Assembly (NCBI GenBank): GCA_005765155.1
Contig: VCCP01000006.1
Location: 1,810,501 to 1,874,500 of the forward strand
Reading direction: 5' to 3'
Source: Zelopaecilomyces penicillatus
Lineage: Eukaryota; Ascomycota; Sordariomycetes; Hypocreales; Pseudodiploosporaceae
Length of the DNA: 64,000 nucleotides
Part shown: piece by piece, positions 47,818 through 58,928 of the stretch
How positions within the stretch are numbered: the first letter of the stretch is position 1
Layout: the number at the start of each line of letters is the position of its first letter
Translations under genes and position numbers: made by a program
Notes under the pieces: generated by a model
What the model was told of the DNA's origin: nothing
Database searches by the model: none
The model's input: only the letters and a program-made list of their open reading frames with translations

Positions 47818-48864
47818 CGTGGATGTAATGTTACCCGACACTTCCTATCTCTTGAAAGGGAGAGATTTTCAATTTTAGGTATGGCAATATGATAGTCGTC
47901 TGTCACAATGTGTGGGGCTTCACAGTGAGGAAGAGCCTTTGGTAGGCAGTCTACTATTCAGTAAACGTGAATCCGATTTGGAAGAGATCAGCTGAAGAAA
48001 AGAGGGGAGGAGTAAATGAGGTCTGGAGACACGGCAAATATTTGGCTTTGTAGCGGAGGGTGTCCTCCCGTGCATTGATTACCTAGTGTACGTGTTTCAC
48101 TAAAGCATTTGAATTTGCGTCGTACATTTCATGTCATGACGCTGTCGAGGGCTGTTTCCAAGGCAAGTGGACTACGTCATTCAAGCTCAGTCCATCGGAG
48201 GCCTAGCCAATCAATCGGCTGTGGGGCCAAGCTTCACCTCCAAGCCAGCCAAACGTCTTCGCGCGATCATCACACCGATCATACCCGGCCTCGCGTCCTT
48301 TAGCGCTGTTGCCCCATCCAAACTGGCTTTTGCCCATCTGCAAACGCATCGGGATAGGATGGGACAAGTCGACAGCAGGTGCCGATCAAAATATCATCAT
48401 CATCATCATCATGTACCAAGCTATGCCGGTTTTTCCAAGCTCAGCCACTTGGGCCTTCTCCGGAAGATGCTGCACTGCAAAGAATGGCTCCGCCTCATCT
48501 CAAATCTGATTAAACATGGTTTTCAAAGTACACAGCTAGTGATTAGATCAATGCGACAACGGTCCGTATTGTTAATTGCGCTTAGAAAGTTCAGTACAGG
48601 TAAATCTACAGGAAGGGGTATAGAACAAAAAGAAAGAAAACGTAACAACAAACACGTCAAGTCGTTGCTCATTCATAATACACAAAGGCCATAGACAAGC
48701 CCTTGACCAACGTTCACGGCCTTTGCCCAGTTGTTGCTATCGCCTTTGATAGCATATAAATCGGAATTCCGAGTATCCCAAACTTACTCTCTGGCCTGTC
48801 TGGCCTACCAGTTCGAACAGAGGTCATGTCAAGGTAATCGTATGTACAATAACAAGAAAATGCA
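47818..48864. other. gene-free region upstream of the membrane-protein gene
   Basis: No gene is recognised. It contains a CAT trinucleotide run (48393-48412). Confidence 0.5.
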
Positions 48865-49371
48865 TCATTCATCCCAGGGTGCGACAGGATTAACACCCTT
48901 CACGCTTGGAATGGAGGAGATGCCGCTCGATGTAGACTGCGATGCGCGAGAATGCCTCGTGTATGTCGGTCTCCTCTTCTCTTCCACCAACCGCTCTTTG
49001 AGAGCCTTCTCAGGCGTTGGCCCGGACGTTGAAGTGATTGCCCCGGCTGGGACTTTGCCTAGGGGGAAATGCATTTTGGCTGCGGCATCCGGATCGTTGA
49101 GATTAACACCATGCTTCTTATAAGTGGCGCGCTTCTGGTCCTTCATTGCTTGTGCCGATGGTTCAGCTACTGAAAGCCAGCTTTTAACTTGAGATAACCA
49201 CTGAGGTTTCTCTTCCCTCTGTTTGCTGCTTTTCGCTGTCGTCTTGCGTTTTGGTCTGCTTTCTTCACTGCTCACTGACGTGCCGTATTCGGGCTGGGAA
49301 TGATGTGTCTTCGAACTTGATCTTCTCGTGGTTGGGTATACATCAAATGTTGAGGATGAAGTCGGCGCCAT
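48865..49371 (-). CDS. small unknown protein, disordered
   Basis: Intronless, 168 aa from the ATG at 49371. I do not recognise the family. It is Ser/Thr/Lys-rich and probably disordered, with one possibly structured patch, WLSQVKSWLSVAEPSAQAMK, and a following segment TYKKHGVNLNDPDAAAKMHFPLGKVP cut here into key parts: YKKHGVNL and HFPLGKVP. There is no signal peptide or membrane span. Codon use is even, and the frame ends cleanly with VNPVAPWDE. It is supported as a gene by length and composition rather than by known homology. Confidence 0.62.
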   Translation of the reverse strand: MAPTSSSTFDVYPTTRRSSSKTHHSQPEYGTSVSSEESRPKRKTTAKSSKQREEKPQWLSQVKSWLSVAEPSAQAMKDQKRATYKKHGVNLNDPDAAAKMHFPLGKVPAGAITSTSGPTPEKALKERLVEEKRRPTYTRHSRASQSTSSGISSIPSVKGVNPVAPWDE

Positions 49372-50983
49372 CTTCACCAATGGCGTGGCCCACGACTGGC
49401 CACGCAGAAGTTGTGTTCAGTTTGTATGGTCGCCGAGTAGAATGATATGCCTATCCGAAAAGATTCTGAATCCTATTAGGGCAAAGATATGGCAGGGGAT
49501 TAGAGTAATCGATGCCAACAAGAGTAGGTCATCCGGTAAGATAGGCTGCCAGGTATTGATGAAGGATGATATTATCAGGATTGGAAGACTCCGTAATGTA
49601 GTGTAAATGATGTACTTGAATCGTTGTCTTGACCACGTTCCCCCTTCGCCTGTTGGATGTATCTGTCGTAGGGTAGAGCACAGGCGTTTCTAACAAGTGT
49701 GGGTAATTTAGCGCTTGGTGGGGCAGGCCAAAAAGTACAAATTGTCGTAACGATATGGTTGTCCGTACGGTGTTTATCTGTATCGGAGATGCAGGAGGAA
49801 TCTTTTGCAAAAGGGATTCACAGTTGCACCTCAACCATAAGAATGAGTTGATGATGAGCGAACAGTGTGATTTAGTAAACAAGAGGCTGACAAGCGTAGA
49901 TGAAATAACTGTATCGATGAGAACGGCGACCAGAGTAGAGGGAATCTGTGGCTCGTAGATCGTTTGGTGAGAAATGGGCTATGGAGCACTGGTCTAGCAA
50001 ATAGTAGAGTAATTATTCCGGTGTAGAAGGCGATAGAAGTAAATGAATGAAAAATCAGCGCAAATGAGAAATATGTTGTCCATAGATGATGTGCTGAATC
50101 TTATGATCGGAGAAATTCAGCATGCCTGACACTGATCAACAGGTCGGGGAGTTGCCACAATATACAGCAATCTGTTCAACAGTTTTCTCCGACAGGATCA
50201 TGCGCAAATGCAATCGATATATGAGACATATACCGACGCAAAGAAAGAAAACGAGAAGAAAAGCAAATACATGGAAAAGACCTCGGAAGAAAAGAAGAGT
50301 ATTAGATTAATTAATAGTTGGCTGCTTCGCCTAGCTGGCTGGACATGGTTGTGTGTGGGTTGTATCGAATTGTTTGGTGTGCATGGTGGTGGAACGCCGG
50401 GACTGTGGGGTGGGCCAGAGAGGGGCCCGGAAGGGGTGGGAGGGATAAATTTCGTTAGACTTGGGTCTAGAACTCTAGCTTGCGAAGGCGCGGAGCAAGG
50501 ACATCCATGGATGGTTTGTGCAAGCAGGCGTTGGCGTGGCTGTGGGTGCGGGTGGTTCGCTAGCCACACGGCGTGGGCACACAAACAAGGTGAGAGCTGT
50601 CCGCGCTGGCGAGCGATCGTATTTTTAGAGCTCCATATTGCTATTTCTTTGCCATGGTCGTTTTCGACGTGTCTCGTTGTTTCGTCAGCTGGCTGGGTTC
50701 GGGAAGATTAGCCGTGGGCTGATGTAGTTTGTAACACGACCAGCCAGGCAGGTATTAAACGACTACATGCTCGGATAGGCCAGATTGTTAGACAGAGTTG
50801 GATCCAGTCAAAGAATACTGTCATGTCCCTGGTCAGCATGGTTTTTGTTCGTTGTAGTCGGCATCCTGGAAACAACCTTGAAGCCGAGAGCTTAGGGTGC
50901 TGCCACACTGGGACCAAAATGGCAGAGCTGGGCATTTCGCAGCGATTCCCTTGCGCGATGGCATTGACAATCTCGTCCCATCT

Positions 50984-51004
50984 CCCCCCCCCCCCCCCCC
51001 CCCC
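50984..51004. repeat. C21 homopolymer
   Basis: Twenty-one consecutive C, followed by GGCCCGCCCGG. The length is likely variable between isolates and hard to sequence. Confidence 0.85.
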
Positions 51005-53850
51005 GGCCCGCCCGGAAGATGCCGCAACTATCTTGCAATGCAACTTCCTCGCTGAAGGAGCCTTTATGCGTAAACGAACAGCTCGTCCATGCCCCTTCCA
51101 GCACCAGTTCCCGGCGCTAAATATACCTGGGTAGGTGCTGTGGGTGTAGCTGGCTCGCGCCTGCAGATATAAATGAAGACATAATTACCAGTACTCCAAA
51201 CACATGCCAGTCATGCCACCATAACGGCCTGTACGAGACGAGTAGCTCTTCCCCGGGGGTCGAGTTGGGGCGACCTTTGCTGCAGGATGTGCAAAGAATG
51301 ATGCCAATTTGTGACTTGTGAGCTGGTTGCTGATTTCCAAATCCGATCACAACCGATTTCGCCAACCAACCAGCTCATTTCAACATCACCTGCAAACACC
51401 AACCAGCGCCGCTGAACGCCTGCAAGCACATGCCCAACGGCAGCCACAAAGCGGAATCAATATAAAACTCGACGCCAAGCCAAGTCTGACCATGACGACG
51501 GTGACTGTCCCCCTCCCCGTACGCAACCGATGCGCAAGGATACTTATTTCCTCCGTCCGAGCTTGAAGGGTGGCTAGATACAGCTGCGATCACACAGCTG
51601 CGATCATGCACCCTGTATTCCGTGGGCATGCGACAGCCGGAAACGGTGCGGTATGGCGACTTTGTGCGAAGCACTGACTGTCCCGCTGAGTGGCAAAGCT
51701 CACAGGGGGGACAGGGAAGGGAGGGGTTGGCTTGCTCCTTTCTATGACTATCCCTCCCATTTTATAACAGCTCAAGCTTGGGGCCGTGTGTAGCCCGCTA
51801 TTGAAAGTCAGTGTCCAATACCTGCCAGTGTCGCTACAGACTGGCGTTGAATAGTCAAACATGCAAAGGGGTAAGACGGAGTCGAATCAAACGATACGCA
51901 AAAGAAAGCAATAGAAAAAGGAAAAAAAGCATTGTTCCTCATCGTCGGGGAACTGGCTGCTGTGACTCTTTGACGCAGATCCGGCTGACAGGAGCCGGAA
52001 ACCAGCCATTGGTAAGCTTGGCTCTGCTTTGGCCAACACGTGTTTGAAGCAACTAACGAATGGCAAGACGCCTAGTGTAGGGAAGGGAGCCTTGCTGGAA
52101 GCACGGGTTGTGGATCCGTGGCATCTGAGAGGCTGAGCGAGTTGGCTGGCCATTCTCGATGGTTTGCTTTTCTCTCCTGGTTCAAAACGTGAAGCGGGAA
52201 AGCGGGATGCCAGGGGGTGCTCCGTCTACACTTGGCTGCCGATGCGCACGGGCAGGTCGCCTTGTGCTTAGTGAATGAGCTGAGAAGGTAGTCTGGTGAT
52301 GTCGGTGACGTTCAAAGGCCAGAGGATATCCCTGCTTGGGACAGATCACTCTTCTCTCTTTTCATGTTCCCCAACAATCCCAGGATTACCTGGCTTACCT
52401 GGCTACAGTTGGTGCCAACTAGATGGTACACGATCGCTGGCAAGGTTTTTGTTGGAAGTGTGGATGTCCCGCTGTGCATCAAAATGAGCCATCAGATAAT
52501 CTTCCCATGCAAAGGCTTAACTGGCTTGGTTGGCTTGGTTGGCGTTATAAGCGTTGTGATTTCATATGCGTTCATTGAGCATCACAAGTGGAGCCACAAT
52601 TACCTATTGCGGCAAAGAGCTGATACACAAGCAGGCTGAGGCAACTCAACACCACGCCTTTTAGAGATCTAAAGAGAAGCAGATGACCCAATAATGGCGA
52701 TTGGGCTTGATACGGCCAACTACCGGCAGTTTTTCAACTGTTGAAGATAATTAGCGAGGGAACCTATTCCGATGTGCGTCCATACATAGGTACAGTGAAT
52801 AATAAATACAAGTGCTGGGGTTAAGGTTGTTGCTCTGGTGGCGATGGCTGGATGGTTCGGCTACCCAGGCAGCAACAACGAGACAAGCCATGCCTAGTCA
52901 CTGATATACCCCATCCGAATCATGATTCCAACTCCAACTATAGAACAGACGAGATTAGTATCTACAGTAACTTTCCAGCCATAGTATATTCTAAGTAAAA
53001 CTAATCAAGACGTCATCGAGACTTACAAGTGAAATAGCAGACCGGGCAAGTAATTGCTAGGTGCTAAGGTATCTACTATCTAATTTTAGGTATGATTGGT
53101 GCACAGAGACACCGTAGATGGTAGACATGATGCAAAGTCATCGTCAGCTTCTTCCCTTATCTTGTTGTGCAGGAAGAGATGGGGGTTGGTAATTAAAACT
53201 TTAGTATGCTATCAGAGCGAAAGGATTGATTATAAGTTAATCATGCAAGGTTTCCTAAAGAGATGATCAAATCTCCAAGACTTGCTCTGCCAACAAATAC
53301 TCACATCAGTCATTTGCATGAGGCTCCGCTATGCCGCAAACCTACGTACCCCGTCTCGTCTTCTTGGTACGCATTCTGCCCAGGCATCACTGCCATCCTC
53401 CGGGCTAGCACGCAAGTACCCGCCTGTGTCACCTGTATTCCATGGCTTTATCTTTACTAGGGCTTTGGTACCCACGTCTAGGTGCTATTACTCAATCCAG
53501 ATGCCTGCACACAGCTCCACGCGTACCTGCGCCTCCCCAGAAGCGCAGCGCATTCTTGCCTCTCCTTGTTTTCCTGCAAGTTTGCTTTATTGGAGAGGGA
53601 GGGGGAGTGACATATTTGCTGCCTGCAAGTGTTGGCTTGTTGCCTCATCCAGCTTTCTCCCAACGCGGCGCGTTCACAAGGGCAAACCTCACTTCCTCTC
53701 CTTGTCTTTATTTTCTTCTGCATTACACATTTGGCCTTGTGGATTTGTCAACATCAAAAACATTTCGCATTTCCATCTGCCTTCCAAACTTCACACGACG
53801 TCAAGGTCATACCATATCAGACAACAGCCTCGCACGGGCAGCCAGCTGCA

Positions 53851-53899
53851 CACCCCTCACACCCCTCACACCCCTCACACCCCTCACACCCCTCACACC
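53851..53899. repeat. 9-bp minisatellite, about 5.5 copies
   Basis: Perfect copies of CACCCCTCA. A unit of 9 bp keeps all frames open, which explains the overlapping open frames here (Thr-Pro-Leu, His-Pro-Ser and similar repeats). Confidence 0.9.
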
Positions 53900-54155
53900 G
53901 GAACGGCTATTACTTCAGAGCCAGTAGGTGCCGGCAAAACATAATTGCTATCTCCTAAGCACACGAGGTTATAGTTGAAGTAAGAAGAAATCTGCTTTTC
54001 CCCATCAACCCTCACTGCTTCTTGGTACTCGCCTGGGCGCGCACTACAACGCGCGGCGTTATACCTTGTAAGTTGACAACACAAAAAAAAAGCGAGAGTT
54101 TTGCGCGGCGCGCCCGTTGCAGGCGAAAGTGCGGTCTCGCCCCCTCTGCTCCGCC

Positions 54156-54998
54156 ATGCCTGCCCTCACCATCTCCACCGACCACCCTGTGCACTCGCGC
54201 TCCTCCTCGCCCGTCCGCCCGCCCATCTCGCCCATCACACCGACTCTGCCTCCGGCTCGTCTCCCGGGGACTAACGGCGCCGAGGCCGTGGGCAACGGCG
54301 GTCGTGGTGGTGTTGGTGTTGCGGCTGCTGCTACTACCTCCACTGCTGTTGCTCCCGGAGGAGGCGACCCACCAACAGGTCGGCAGCCATTGCGCCAGAC
54401 CTTTACCCACACACAGCCTGACCAGGTCGGCGTCCAGCCACCGGCCCCGGTGCCCATAGACTTCGACTCTAACACAGATGTCATTGCTCTCAAATCAGCC
54501 ATCTCGCTTCTGCAGATGCAGCAACAGCGCGCAACTGAGCATGTCCGTGCGTTGAGCAAGGCTAAAGACGATGCCGTCGAAGATCCTGAGGCGTTCATCC
54601 AGGATCTGCTTGCAGGCAAAGTAAATTCGCATCGTGGTGCGACAGGACAGGGTATCGGAGACAGCATCATGACATCCAACGACGACGGTGATGGTGAGGA
54701 TGAGGATGACGACACCCGCGAGACACCCAAAACTTGGACAACCCTACCCAAACCCCAGGAGATCGTCCGCTGCCCGCCCATAAACTGGTCCCAGTACGCC
54801 GTCGTTGGTGAATCGCTTAACAAGCTTCACACAGAGCAAATACAGCGTCCTACCCAGGGCACCCCAGCCGCCATCAGCCCAGACGGCATGTACGAGTTTA
54901 AGGGTGGCGATGGGAAGCAAGAAAGATACCTAGGTGTTGCCGCTCCCTATTCCCCTATCAGAGATAAGATTGAGCGGAAATCCAAGGGGAAAAAATGA
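54156..54998 (+). CDS. conserved fungal protein of unknown function
   Basis: Intronless, 280 aa from the first ATG (CCGCCATGCC) at 54156. Residues 1-100 are Pro/Ala/Gly-rich and disordered. A helical segment follows (about 108-150: DVIALKSAISLLQMQQQRATEHVRALSK through DPEAFIQDLL, given here in two parts of the region), then an acidic linker. A compact motif comes next, IVRCPPINWSQYAVVGESL (about 220-238), with KLHTEQIQRP. I have the impression that the CPPINW...Y.VVGE motif recurs in fungal proteins, but I cannot name a family. The tail is basic. It is presumably nuclear or cytoplasmic, with no signal peptide. Confidence 0.78.
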   Translation: MPALTISTDHPVHSRSSSPVRPPISPITPTLPPARLPGTNGAEAVGNGGRGGVGVAAAATTSTAVAPGGGDPPTGRQPLRQTFTHTQPDQVGVQPPAPVPIDFDSNTDVIALKSAISLLQMQQQRATEHVRALSKAKDDAVEDPEAFIQDLLAGKVNSHRGATGQGIGDSIMTSNDDGDGEDEDDDTRETPKTWTTLPKPQEIVRCPPINWSQYAVVGESLNKLHTEQIQRPTQGTPAAISPDGMYEFKGGDGKQERYLGVAAPYSPIRDKIERKSKGKK

Positions 54999-55671
54999 CG
55001 ATGCAGCAATGTTGACAGAGCAGGGCCTCTCTAGTTTCCCTCTTTTTCTTTTATCAGTAATGTGCTAGAGTGTGTGTATATGTGTGTTTGCTTTAACGAG
55101 GTATAAGAAGAACCACGATTATACGAAACTGCATTTTAGGCGTTTTAAGATTAGACTGAACAGTGTATTCGACAGAAATACGGTAGGGTCGGCTCTCTCG
55201 ATACTGGTATGTCGGTATTCACGTCAACCAAATAAATCATTAGTTTGAGACAATATTTGACACTGCCCCAAACCTATATATGTACACCTGAAAACATTGT
55301 CGTTGATTTGCATTTAGCATAACGCAGTTGAAATTATTACAAATGCGGCCGTTAAGAACAAGTTATGATAACTAGATACGCCAGTCATTAAAATAATTCC
55401 AATAGACAAGTCTCCGGAAGCTCATACTCCTCCGATGCAATCTACAACGAACTGTTTACCGTCTTCATGTACCGGAACGCCTCCAAGCACCCACCCTACC
55501 GAGAGAATCCGAGGCATGTTCGAAAATTACGCTCCAAGCAAATGCAAGTTACAAGATATCTTTCCCCAGACATATCATGATGTCTTTTTTCTTCATTCTG
55601 GAAAATCTCTGTTTTCACCACTGTCAGGATCACAGGAAATCCAACAATACTGGTGAAAGGATGTGCCACAC
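54999..55671. other. convergent 3' region
   Basis: Between the ends of the unknown gene and the E2 gene. No feature is seen. Confidence 0.5.
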
Positions 55672-57434
55672 TTACTCCATGCTCTGCTGCACTGAACGGC
55701 GCAGACGCCTATTGAACAACTTTTTGTCATCCGGGTTATTGCCCCAAAACAGCTTGGTTGCTTCGGGATTGACAATCTTTCGAGGGTCGTACGCTGGCTC
55801 GTCCTCCTCAAGAGCCTCTATTATTGCTTCGATATGCGACTTGACATCCTCTGTTTTCATCGGATTGGAGGAATAGCAGGCGGTGCCGTCCGCAGCAACA
55901 TGATGGTGGAAAATCTTTGTCTCAAACCTTACACGCGGTTGCTCGCTGGGGAAGCGAGGACTGAAATTCATCCTAATGCGGAAGAGTCCACCGTCCAGAT
56001 TGGTCATTGGACGCCCGAAATAGGTTATTATCCAAACAAAGGGGTTGCCATTTTCGAGTATGACATCGTGTGGCATGTCACCCCGTTTCAAGTAGGCCGA
56101 AACCTGTTCGAATTGGTGTTGTAGGTTCACGGCCACAGTTGATTCCCTCTCCTTGGCAGCTCGGCCTTCTTCTGCCCATGTTTGTGGCTCAGCATCGAGA
56201 GCAGCCTTTATAGCATGCATACGGCGCTCCAGTTCAGTGTAGTTAAACCGACCGTCCATTGAGTTACTTCCAGGCGATTCAAAAGGCATTCGCACAAAGG
56301 GCTGTTGGTCGTTTGCTTCAGATTTGCCCAACTTCACTGCCGCCAAATATGAATCGTAGTACCACAGAAACCTACGTTTGCAAAGATCCTTGAATGGCTC
56401 AAAGGGCACTGTCGTCTCATCAACATCCTCGAAGTCCATGTCTTTAATTTCAGATCCCTCATGCGATGCACCAATACCGGCTTGTTGTAGCCCCATATAG
56501 CCCTCGAGGCGTTGTATTACGGAGATTCGTAGGGTTTCATGACGTATCTCGAAACTGTCAGTCGTATGAGGCAAGTATGGGTCAGGGCAAAATACCTTGG
56601 AAACATAATCCTTTTGTGCCTTTTTGTCCGATTCATTATTGGCGTCTTCAAAACCAGGCTCGTTTTCGTAGGGATTGGACGACATTAAGCTCTGGATGGA
56701 CAGCAGAATAGACTCGAGGCCTTGTGCTGAAGACCACTCCTCGCCACGCTCTCCTCGCCATGTGCTATAAAGAATGTCAGATTTAGAGGCAGCTCTATAA
56801 TTGTGGTCAAGAGGCTGATCCGCCCTACCCCAAAATCGACCTAGAGTAACGATATCATTAGCAGCTATATTTCAAAGGGGCTTTTTCGAATTACTCACAG
56901 GCAGACTTTGCCGCTGGAATATATGTTGGGATTGAACCGGCATCGCCCTGAATTGGTGGTGATACACTGTACAGTGGGGGATTTGGAGGGGTAGTCTGTT
57001 ATCCAAGGCTTCCATTAGAATATAGTCGTAATGGGAAATCGAGCAACTACTCGAACCTTTATTAAATCGGATACCAAACTGTTTTTATTCAATTAGTTTT
57101 GGAATTGAGATGCAGATAAATATTCCAGCGTTACCTCAAAGAAGCCAAACTCATAGGGGGTTTCGTGAGGACCCATAATCAGGGCCTTAACATTGCGAAC
57201 ATCAATATCGCGGCATGCCACCGCGATCGCTGCGAGATGGGATGGCACATGGTTAGGTGACCGGGTTCAGAAATGGTTTTGCTGCAGGTAGATAGCGAGT
57301 CTTACCGAGATCAGAGCTTCTCTGAATGTCGCTGAGCTCCTGCAAGCAGATATCGCATTCATTAGTCTGACAACCCCGCGGGCAGTAGATGCGGGGCACG
57401 GAACCTTAGAAATACGGATGATGGACTGGTCCAT
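55672..57434 (-). CDS. UBE2Z-like ubiquitin-conjugating enzyme with a second UBC-like domain
   Basis: Exons 57434-57405, 57339-57306, 57229-57135, 57078-57057, 56995-56899, 56840-56829, 56764-55672; 460 aa. The N-terminal UBC domain is complete only after joining seven exons: ELSDIQRSSDLAIAVACRD, GPHETPYEFGFFEFGIRF, DYPSKSPTVQCITT, RFNPNIYSSGKVCLSILGTW, with Cys92 as the expected thioester site. Then come SSAQGLESILLSIQSLM and NPYENEPGFE as in UBE2Z. A second UBC-like domain occupies about 325-430 (FRIRMNFSPRFPSEQPRVRF, FHHHVAADGTACYSS, with Cys393 in the equivalent place). The fourth exon is 22 nt and the sixth only 12 nt. Introns are 56-76 bp, and all joins keep frame. The stop overlaps a GTAAGT, so a further 3' exon cannot be excluded. 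Confidence 0.88.
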
Positions 57435-58928
57435 GGTGTCAAGCTCTCAGAATATGAGCCCGGGGGGTTCAGCAGATATGAAGCCAACAGGATCTAACAT
57501 ACGGGGTTTAAGAAGAGGCTTTCTCGCGGAAGGATCGTGATGTGCGGTAGCCTAGGAGAGAGGATGATGTGAGCCGCAAGTGAGCTCTGCGAGCACCGAA
57601 TGAAAGTAGAATACTCTTTCAAGGGTACCCCAAGGGGTGGGTGCACCACTGTAGCCTGTAGGAGGGGTCGGAGGGGTTGGAACTCGAAACTTACCTGAAC
57701 TTAGGCAAGGGCCCCAACGAGTGCCTCAGGTACACGACGATACCATGCTAGAGGTTGCCTCAAGTGCCCCAAATCCAGTGCCTTCTACCTTTGTGTTGCC
57801 AGCTGCTGGGATGCCGGCTACAAGTGTCCATGCGCTGTGGAGTGGTAGAGAGGTGGAGGGCGGAGGGCGGAGAGTGGAGAATGAGGAGAGTTGGGTGACT
57901 GGGCGGCGATCAAGTTTTATGGGCTGCAACGAATCACCGTGAGTGGTCATGGAAGCTGGTCAAGAGTCAGATATCCAATGCTTTGGAAGTATCGTGGCAG
58001 TGAATAGGGACTCTGAGTGACTCGATGGTCTACCTTACCTACCTACCTATGTATAGGAAGGTACCTGGTAGAGTTCAGTAGATGCAACGGTTCCTCAGGC
58101 ACAATTGAACAAGATCAGGTACCTCTATTACTCCTCATACCTATACTTGCAATATCCCGTCTCATCAATCTTCGATGGGGAGCTCCCTGCCCCTTGCCAG
58201 GCAGGCAACCAGGTTTCCCCGGCACTTGGCAAACCTCTGTCAGTACCCGGCAGAGCAGGCACACACAAAAACAGGGCCAGTAAAATTTACTCACAACAAT
58301 ACTACGTTCCTATCTCCTATGTTTGGGGGGTTAAATCAATCGGTTGCAGGGCGCTATAGATGAGCATCTGCGTCGTCATTCCAGTGATTGACCAACGCAC
58401 TGTATTGTTTGCATGTTGAGTCTTAACTCTTCTGACACAACACACAATATACTCCGTAATAGTGACTGTTTTTCAGATACACTTGCCCCGCGTCAAATGC
58501 TAGCATTCAGATATCATACTTGTAGTTAGTTCCTACGGAACCAGCAATTCAAGCAGCTGGGCAACAATACCTACCTATTCTGTGATTAAATAGGGAAGAA
58601 AAAGTGATAGAGGCCCTGTGATTTTCTCCAAATCCTCCATGGTTGAAGTGGCATTCAAATGTGGCAGACAATTTTTTAAAGTACATAACATCTTTGGCCC
58701 CCCCACATATGGTACAGGAAGGCGGCGCGACTTCAAGCTGGGCTCGCGTCACCTAAAAGTCCACACGCGTGCACCTCATTCTCAGGCCTTTGAGCAACAG
58801 CACCCAACACGCTCTCGGCTGGAGTCTACGAATGCCATTACCTACGCAACTTGGCCTCATTATTCTGATATTGCATCTAGTGCAGTTCTCTACAAGCTTG
58901 CGGTTACCATCAGGTTCAAGCAAGCAAA
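57435..58928. other. divergent promoter region, E2 / RFC2
   Basis: No gene is recognised in 1.5 kb. It contains a TACC-type repeat (58031-58050). Confidence 0.5.

Larger units (their letters stand above)
49372..54155. other. 4.8-kb gene-free region
   Basis: The longest stretch without a gene in this window. Several open frames of 80-220 codons overlap in different phases, translate to low-complexity protein, and lack splice sites that would join them. It contains a C21 run (50984-51004) and a 9-bp minisatellite (53851-53899). The part from about 53280 is pyrimidine-rich and may be the promoter and leader of the gene at 54156. Confidence 0.5.

Noticed and set aside
50208..50711. 167-codon plus-strand frame
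   Set aside because: Lys-rich start then Trp/Gly-rich tail from GT-rich DNA; no motif, no clear promoter.
53851..53899. Possible CRISPR-like array
   Set aside because: Units of 9 bp without spacers; a eukaryotic minisatellite.
53282..53944. Three overlapping frames of 109-220 codons
   Set aside because: They stay open because of the 9-bp minisatellite and pyrimidine-rich leader; translations are low-complexity and mutually exclusive.
54059..54823. 254-codon minus-strand frame
   Set aside because: Antisense shadow of the plus-strand unknown gene at 54156, whose composition keeps the opposite strand open.
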